Made by a program: the position numbers and the translations under genes
Source: Gemmatimonadota bacterium
Lineage (GTDB): Bacteria > Gemmatimonadota > Gemmatimonadetes > Longimicrobiales > RSA9
Direction: 5' to 3'
DNA: 10,437 bases
Assembly: GCA_016207445.1 (NCBI GenBank)
Contig: JACQPS010000184.1
Span: forward strand, 1 to 10,437
The notes under the pieces: model-generated
Seen by the model: the letters and a program-made list of their open reading frames with translations, nothing else
What the model was told of the DNA's origin: nothing
Database searches by the model: none
Shown here: in pieces, positions 6,725-10,437 of the stretch
Layout of the letters: each line of letters opens with the position of its first letter
Numbering within the stretch: the stretch's first letter is position 1

Positions 6725-7348
6725 TCAGCCGAGGCGGATCGCGCGCAGGATGACCTCGAGAGAGCCGCCGTCCGGGATCAGCAGCAAGTGCCCGCGCAGG
6801 GGGTGCTCGCCTTCATCGACACGGAACAGCGTGTCCAGGCAGAAGACGTAGTCGGCCCGCTCGCCGAAGTTGAGGTACGAGCTGGTCAGGATCGCCGCCG
6901 CCAGATCGATCGCCAGTCCCGGCACCGAGTTCAGCAGGATCAGGCCCAGAAAGTCCGAGAGCGCGCTCAGGTGTGCGCCCACCAGGATATTGCCCGCCTC
7001 CGTCAGCGCCGACCGCTCGAGCTCACCGAAGCTTTCCGGGAAGGTCACGCCCGTGCGACCCAGCAGAATCTCGGTCAGACGCACCGCGGTGTCCCGCGGC
7101 AGAATCAGCACGGTCCGGCCGGTCGCGTCGCCGAGTACGCGCACCAGCACCGCCGCGATCACCTCGTCGCCGGGCCCGACCAGCTCGGCCGCCTCTTCCA
7201 GTCGGGTGATGCGGATCTGCGGCACGTCCAGCAGGATGCGCCGGTGCGTCAGCTGCGACAGCGCGGTCGCCGCGTGTCCCGCGCCGATGTTGGCGACCTC
7301 GCGCAATCCGTCGAGCTGAAGCGAGCCGAGCTCGCGCACGTCGATCAT
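6725..7348 (-). CDS. cheC: CheC-type CheY-phosphate phosphatase
   Basis: This 207-residue protein carries both CheC active-site motifs of the form D/S-x3-E-x2-N: Asp13-Glu17-Asn20 in LDGLREVANIGAGHAATALS (12-31) and Ser113-Glu117-Asn120 in ERSALTEAGNILVGAHLSAL (111-130). In the CheC/CheX/FliY family the Glu and Asn position water to dephosphorylate CheY-P. CheX has a single motif, so two intact motifs and this length favour CheC. The N-terminal CheW-like or C-terminal extensions seen in FliY are absent. The gene lies 10 nt downstream of the cheA stop, so the kinase and the phosphatase that resets its output are made together. A GAGGG ribosome site 4 nt before the ATG supports the start. No cheD, which often accompanies cheC, is seen in the window. 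Confidence 0.9.
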   Translation of the reverse strand: MIDVRELGSLQLDGLREVANIGAGHAATALSQLTHRRILLDVPQIRITRLEEAAELVGPGDEVIAAVLVRVLGDATGRTVLILPRDTAVRLTEILLGRTGVTFPESFGELERSALTEAGNILVGAHLSALSDFLGLILLNSVPGLAIDLAAAILTSSYLNFGERADYVFCLDTLFRVDEGEHPLRGHLLLIPDGGSLEVILRAIRLG

Positions 7349-7352
7349 GGCA

Positions 7353-7357
7353 CCCTC
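7353..7357 (-). promoter_or_regulatory. Ribosome binding site of cheC
   Basis: GAGGG on the minus strand lies 4 nt before the cheC ATG at 7348, inside the 10-nt gap after the cheA stop. It supports the chosen start. Confidence 0.55.
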
Positions 7358-7358
7358 A

Positions 7359-9227
7359 TCAGAGAACGCTCATCGGGTCCAGCACCAGAGCGGGACGCCC
7401 ATCCGCGAGCAGCGTAGCGCCGGAGAACACGGGCAGCGTGTCCACGGCGGGATCGAACGGCTTCACCACGATCTCCTCGCGCCCGACCAGCCGGTCCACG
7501 GCGAGCGCGGCCCGGTCCTCGCCGGCCTCCGCGACCACCGCGGCCGATTCACCCCCCGGCTCGCCGACGCGCAGCACGCGGCGCAGCCGCACGAGCGGAA
7601 TGATCTGGTCGCGCAACCGCAACACCTCCTGTCCGCGCACCCACGCGATCATGTCGTCCTTGAGCTCGACGGCCTCGGCGATATGCGTGAGCGGGATCGC
7701 GTAGTCCTCGTCCCCCACCTTGACGCGCAGGGCCGGCGCCACGGCGAGGGTCAGCGGCAAGCGCAGCGCGAATGTGGTGCCGCTTTCGGAGGTGCGCAGC
7801 TCGATGGCCCCGCCCAGCGAACGCACGCGGCTCATCACGACATCCAGGCCGACGCCCCGGCCGGAGAACTCCGACACCGCGGTCGCGCTCGAGTACCCCG
7901 GCTGGCTGAGCAGGCGCAGCAACTGCTCATCGGTGAGGTCGGCGGCACCGACGCCCTCGAGCCGCGCCGCCGCCAGCAGGCCCAGCGCCCGCCCCTGCGC
8001 CAGCGCGCCCTCGCGTCGAACGCCACGACCGTCGTCCTCGACCTCGATGACCACGCCGGAGCGCTCGCGCGCGGCGCCCAGGCGCAGCCGCCCCCGCACC
8101 GGCTTTCCCGCCGCGCTCCGCTCCCCGGCCGTCTCCAGCCCGTGATCGACGGCGTTGCGCAGCAGGTGGACGAGCGGGTCCGCCAGCTCCTCCAGGATCG
8201 CGCGGTCCAGCTCGATCTCCCGCCCCTCGATCAGGAAATCGACCTCTTTGCCGAGCCCGCGCGCCGTATCCCGCACCACCCGCGGAAAGCGGTCAAACAC
8301 CTCGGCCACCGGGACCATGCGCAGCGCCAGGGCCGCGTCCTGGAGCTCGTCCACGAGCCGATCCATGCGCCCGACCAGCTCCTCCAGCTGATCGAGGCGC
8401 CGCGCCTCGAGCAGCGGACCGAGGCGGCCGCGCAGGATCGACAACTCCCCGATGCCGTCCACCAGCTCGTCCAGCCGGCGCTGGTCCACGCGCACGTGCC
8501 GCGGCTCGAGCCGTGTGGCCAGCTCCGCCTGCACCGCCTCCTTGCGCACCGCGGCCGGCGACTCGAAGACGACACTCTGGACCTCGCCCGCGCCGCGGAT
8601 CGCGCGCTCGACCGCGAGCCGATCGGTGCCCCTCCCCAGGAAGATGCGCAACTCGCCGCCGAAATCCGGCGAGAACTCAGGCGGATCCGTGCCCAGGACC
8701 CGCGCGACCTCCCCCGTGCGCCGGCACACCACGAGCGCCCGCGCCGCCTTGAGCGCGACCGCCGGCTGCAGCACGACCCGCGCGACTACCTCCACCGTAC
8801 CGAGAAGCGCATGGGTCTCCGCCTCCGCCGCCTGCGCCGCCGTGAGCTTCGTGTCGAGGAGCTCGCCCGCCTCCTCCGCCGCGGCGATCGGCTCCGCCGG
8901 CAGCACCGGCGCGCTCAGCACGGCCTCCTCGACCGCTCGCTCCAGCTCGTCCGCGCGCGCCAGCAGCGCGTCGATCAACGCCGTATCCAGCTGGCGCCCG
9001 CCGGAGCGCAGCTCCTCCAGCCGGTCCTCCAGCTCGTGCGCGACCGCCGCGACCGCGCGAAAGCCCATCGTCGCCGACATGCCCTTGATCGTGTGCGCCG
9101 AGCGGAACGCTTCCTCCAGCGCGCCCGCGGCACCGCCGGCCTCCAGCTCCAGCAGGCCACGGTTCAGCGACCGAAGCCGCTCGCGCGTCTCCGCCAGGTA
9201 CAGATCGAGGTACCGGCTCAGGTCCAT
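7359..9227 (-). CDS. cheA: CheA chemotaxis-type histidine kinase
   Basis: This 622-residue protein (numbered from the ATG) has the full CheA order. The P1 Hpt domain carries the phosphorylatable His45 in AFRSAHTIKGMSATMGF. A P2-like CheY-binding domain covers about 143-222. The P3 dimerisation helices cover about 243-305. The P4 ATPase has the N box LVHLLRNAVDHGLE (His354, Asn358, Asp361), the G1 box DDGRG (398-402) and the G2 box GRGVGLD (456-462). A CheW-like P5 domain runs from about 493 to the end. All catalytic residues that I can check are intact. It should autophosphorylate in complex with CheW and pass phosphate to the two CheY-like proteins encoded just upstream. The ATG start gives the typical N-terminus MDLSRYLDLYLAE; a GTG two codons earlier (9233) is possible. 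Neither start has a good ribosome site of its own (see the overlapping 17-codon reading frame). No receiver domain is fused to it. Confidence 0.94.
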   Translation of the reverse strand: MDLSRYLDLYLAETRERLRSLNRGLLELEAGGAAGALEEAFRSAHTIKGMSATMGFRAVAAVAHELEDRLEELRSGGRQLDTALIDALLARADELERAVEEAVLSAPVLPAEPIAAAEEAGELLDTKLTAAQAAEAETHALLGTVEVVARVVLQPAVALKAARALVVCRRTGEVARVLGTDPPEFSPDFGGELRIFLGRGTDRLAVERAIRGAGEVQSVVFESPAAVRKEAVQAELATRLEPRHVRVDQRRLDELVDGIGELSILRGRLGPLLEARRLDQLEELVGRMDRLVDELQDAALALRMVPVAEVFDRFPRVVRDTARGLGKEVDFLIEGREIELDRAILEELADPLVHLLRNAVDHGLETAGERSAAGKPVRGRLRLGAARERSGVVIEVEDDGRGVRREGALAQGRALGLLAAARLEGVGAADLTDEQLLRLLSQPGYSSATAVSEFSGRGVGLDVVMSRVRSLGGAIELRTSESGTTFALRLPLTLAVAPALRVKVGDEDYAIPLTHIAEAVELKDDMIAWVRGQEVLRLRDQIIPLVRLRRVLRVGEPGGESAAVVAEAGEDRAALAVDRLVGREEIVVKPFDPAVDTLPVFSGATLLADGRPALVLDPMSVL

Positions 9228-9271
9228 CGGCACGCGCAGTCGCCGAGAACGCAGAGGTTCGACATGTCCAT
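9218..9271 (-). other. Possible 17-residue leader ORF overlapping the cheA start
   Basis: A short reading frame, MDMSNLCVLGDCACRWT, begins with an ATG placed 7 nt after the best purine-rich ribosome site in this gap (GAGAGAGG, 9279-9286). It ends with TGA just inside cheA, 7 nt beyond the cheA ATG and in another frame. Ribosomes ending here could reinitiate at cheA, which lacks its own clear site. Its first residues, MDMS, resemble the cheA start MDLS, so it could instead be a relic of a duplicated or frameshifted cheA 5' end. It may equally be chance; no homologue is recognised. Confidence 0.25.
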
Positions 9272-9278
9272 CTGCACG

Positions 9279-9286
9279 CCTCTCTC
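9279..9286 (-). promoter_or_regulatory. Ribosome binding site (GAGAGAGG) ahead of the short ORF before cheA
   Basis: The sequence reads GAGAGAGG on the minus strand, 7 nt from the ATG at 9271 but about 50 nt from the cheA ATG at 9227. Its spacing therefore serves the 17-codon frame, not cheA directly. This is the only strong Shine-Dalgarno-like element in the cheY-cheA gap. Confidence 0.4.
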
Positions 9287-9291
9287 GTCGC

Positions 9292-9654
9292 TTACCCGAG
9301 AACCCGATGCACCGCCTCCAGCACGCGCGACGGCTGGAACGGCTTCACCACGAAATCCCGCGCGCCCGCCTGGATCGCCTCGATCACCAGCGCCTGCTGC
9401 CCCATCGCGCTGCACATCAGCACCTTCGCGTCCGGAAACTCCGAGATGATCTGGCGCACCGCTTCGATCCCGCCCAGGTCCGGCATCACGATGTCCATCG
9501 TCACCAGACTGGGACGCAGCTCCCGGTACTTGCGCACCGCCTCCTCCCCCGTCTCCGCCTCCCCCGTGACATCGAAGCCCGCCTGCTGCAGGATGTCGCG
9601 CAGCATCGTGCGCATGAAGATGGCGTCGTCACAGATGAGCACCGTACGTCCCAT
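9292..9654 (-). CDS. cheY: CheY-like single-domain response regulator (second of tandem pair)
   Basis: This 120-residue stand-alone receiver has the acidic pocket Asp9-Asp10 (LICDDAIFMR), phospho-acceptor Asp54 (TMDIVMP), switch residue Ser82 (MCSAMGQ) and Lys104 (VVKPF). Phe101, at the usual Tyr/Phe toggle position, precedes VVKPF. There is no output domain, so it acts by protein contact, as CheY does on the motor or other effectors, or as a phosphate sink. By hand alignment about 85 of 120 positions are identical to the preceding receiver, so the pair is a tandem duplication. The start lies 4 nt after the previous stop, with no strong ribosome site. About 60 nt separate its TAA from cheA. 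CheA is the expected phosphodonor and CheC the expected phosphatase, from context. Confidence 0.9.
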   Translation of the reverse strand: MGRTVLICDDAIFMRTMLRDILQQAGFDVTGEAETGEEAVRKYRELRPSLVTMDIVMPDLGGIEAVRQIISEFPDAKVLMCSAMGQQALVIEAIQAGARDFVVKPFQPSRVLEAVHRVLG

Positions 9655-9658
9655 AAAG

Positions 9659-10066
9659 CTATTCGGTCAGGGGTCCAGGGATATGCGACCGCAGGCCGAT
9701 GGGTGAATCGAGCACGCGATGCACCGCTTCGAGCACGCGGTTGGTCTGGAACGGCTTGACCACGTAGTCGCGGGCGCCCGCCCGGATCGCCTCCGCGACC
9801 ATGGACTGCTGGCCGACAGCGCTGCAAACCAGGATGCGGGCGTCGGGGAATTCGCCGATGATCTGGCGAACCGCGTCCAGGCCGCTGCCCTCCGGCAAGA
9901 CAATGTCCATGAGGACGAGGTTGGGCTTGAGCTCCCGGTACTTCTCGACTGCTTCCTTGCCGGTCTCGGCTTCCGCGACGACCTGAAGGCCGGCCTGCCG
10001 GAGAATATCGGCGAGCACGTTGCGCATGAAGGCGGCGTCGTCGCAGATCAGAACGGTGTGTGCCAT
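9659..10066 (-). CDS. cheY: CheY-like single-domain response regulator (first of tandem pair)
   Basis: This 135-residue receiver has Asp9-Asp10 (LICDDAAFMR), phospho-acceptor Asp54 (LMDIVLP), Ser82 (VCSAVGQ), Tyr101 and Lys104 (DYVVKPF), a complete phosphorylation site. It extends about 15 residues past the end of its paralogue (tail SPIGLRSHIPGPLTE), possibly read-out into former spacer or a small docking tail. A GAGGAG site (10072-10077) 5 nt upstream of the ATG supports the start. It follows the cheW stop by 28 nt. The two receivers differ mainly on the surface: position 101 is Tyr here and Phe in the other, and positions 59-61 are EGS here and DLG in the other. This suggests different partners or a signalling and sink split (inference). 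Confidence 0.9.
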   Translation of the reverse strand: MAHTVLICDDAAFMRNVLADILRQAGLQVVAEAETGKEAVEKYRELKPNLVLMDIVLPEGSGLDAVRQIIGEFPDARILVCSAVGQQSMVAEAIRAGARDYVVKPFQTNRVLEAVHRVLDSPIGLRSHIPGPLTE

Positions 10067-10071
10067 GCCTA

Positions 10072-10077
10072 CTCCTC
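10072..10077 (-). promoter_or_regulatory. Ribosome binding site of the first cheY
   Basis: GAGGAG on the minus strand, 5 nt before the ATG at 10066, is a near-consensus Shine-Dalgarno site and fixes that start. It lies in the 28-nt gap after cheW, in which no hairpin terminator or promoter is apparent. Confidence 0.75.
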
Positions 10078-10094
10078 GGGACAGGCGGGACGAG

Positions 10095-10437
10095 TCATCC
10101 GAGCAGCCGCCCGATCACTCTGTCCGTGTCCAGCGCGAGAAAGGCGCGCTCTCCCAAATCGCCGATGCCCACCAGATCGTCGCGGTCCACGTCGATCAGG
10201 CGGAGCGCCCGCGCCTCGATGGGCAGCTCGCGGGCGGCCGCGCGCGCTACGCCCACGACCTCCTCCACGGCCAGCGCAACCAGCCTGGGGCCGTATTCGA
10301 CCAGCAGGAGTCGGTGATCGGGCCGCGCGGCGGAGGGCCGCAGCGCCAGCGCGGCTCCCAGATCGAACGCGGTGATGACGCGGCCACGCAGGCCAATCAG
10401 GCCACAGACAGCCGGCCCGCAGCCGGGAAGGCGGGTA
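10095..10437 (-). CDS. cheW: CheW-type coupling protein (partial, N-terminus outside window)
   Basis: Only the last 114 residues are visible. They carry the CheW core signature CGLIGLRGRVITAFDLGAAL (visible residues 12-31), the following strand HRLLLVEYGPRLVALAVEEVVGVARAA, and the C-terminal strand-helix pattern ending LALDTDRVIGRLLG. CheW is the cytoplasmic coupling protein that joins CheA to receptor arrays through SH3-like subdomains. A typical CheW is about 150-160 residues, so roughly 40 residues probably lie beyond the window edge. The visible end is a normal CheW C-terminus with no fused receiver, so this is not a CheV. The body could still be the end of a multi-CheW-domain protein, which only the missing part would show. 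It is followed by two cheY-like genes in the same direction. Confidence 0.88.
   Translation of the reverse strand, partial: TRLPGCGPAVCGLIGLRGRVITAFDLGAALALRPSAARPDHRLLLVEYGPRLVALAVEEVVGVARAAARELPIEARALRLIDVDRDDLVGIGDLGERAFLALDTDRVIGRLLG

Larger units (their letters stand above)
1..10437 (-). other. Apparent single polycistronic signalling operon (open at both ends)
   Basis: Twelve consecutive minus-strand genes are separated by gaps of 28, 4, about 60, 10, 5, 3 and 4 nt, then by 4-nt overlaps (1886-1889, 1542-1545, 436-439) and one zero-gap junction (1051-1056). No convincing promoter or rho-independent hairpin was seen in any gap. The operon's promoter must lie beyond base 10437 and its terminator before base 1. 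Cotranscription is inferred from spacing alone. Confidence 0.75.

Noticed and set aside
9261..9268. Perfect 8-bp palindrome GACATGTC in the cheY-cheA gap, considered as an operator
   Set aside because: It is a single short palindrome with no second copy, no promoter-like boxes beside it, and it lies inside the short ORF. It is expected by chance.
7347..9449. Long plus-strand frame (about 700 codons) opposite cheA
   Set aside because: It is antisense to cheA, whose domains and catalytic motifs are complete. The plus-strand product is a low-complexity Arg/His/Gln/Leu mix with no family signature.
10067..10094. Gap between cheW and the first cheY considered as a promoter or terminator
   Set aside because: It is only 28 nt, holds the ribosome site of the receiver gene, and shows no hairpin plus T-run or promoter boxes.

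Overview
The window is a GC-rich bacterial segment in which every supportable gene lies on the minus strand, packed head to tail with almost no intergenic DNA. It reads as the interior of one long polycistronic signalling operon that continues beyond both ends. In transcription order (right to left) the genes are: CheW (5' end outside the window), two tandem CheY-like receivers, CheA kinase, CheC phosphatase, a 937-residue tetratricopeptide (TPR) protein, a DUF4388/PATAN-type protein with winged-helix-like and TPR segments, a TPR-Roadblock fusion, a small Roadblock/LC7 protein, an MglB-like Roadblock protein, an MglA-type small GTPase, and a DnaA-like AAA+ ATPase without the N-terminal domain of DnaA (3' end outside the window).

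The base composition, the MglA-group GTPase with Roadblock partners, and the mixture of DUF4388, TPR and Che proteins suggest a Gemmatimonadota-like or otherwise deep-branching Gram-negative lineage. Myxococcota, Acidobacteriota and Deinococcota also carry MglA/MglB systems, so this placement is inference. The window holds no rRNA gene or other taxonomic marker.

Region 10437-9292 holds CheW and the two receivers. Region 9233-6725 holds CheA and CheC. Region 6719-2784 holds two probable scaffold or adaptor proteins, one almost pure TPR and one DUF4388-TPR. Region 2779-436 is the GTPase module: three successive Roadblock domains, then the GTPase. Region 439-1 is the DnaA-like protein. Four of the last five junctions are 4-nt ATGA overlaps or a direct TGAATG abutment, so the GTPase module and the DnaA-like protein are probably translationally coupled.

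Working model (inference): a chemosensory-type phosphorelay (CheW-CheA-CheY-CheC) is wired through TPR/DUF4388 adaptors to an MglA polarity switch. The DnaA/Hda-like ATPase at the end of the same transcript is a possible output linked to nucleoid or replication. No MCP receptor, CheR or CheB is visible here. No tRNA, rRNA, CRISPR array, insertion sequence, convincing promoter or terminator was seen. No gene-free stretch reaches 300 bases; the largest is about 60 nt, between the second cheY and cheA.
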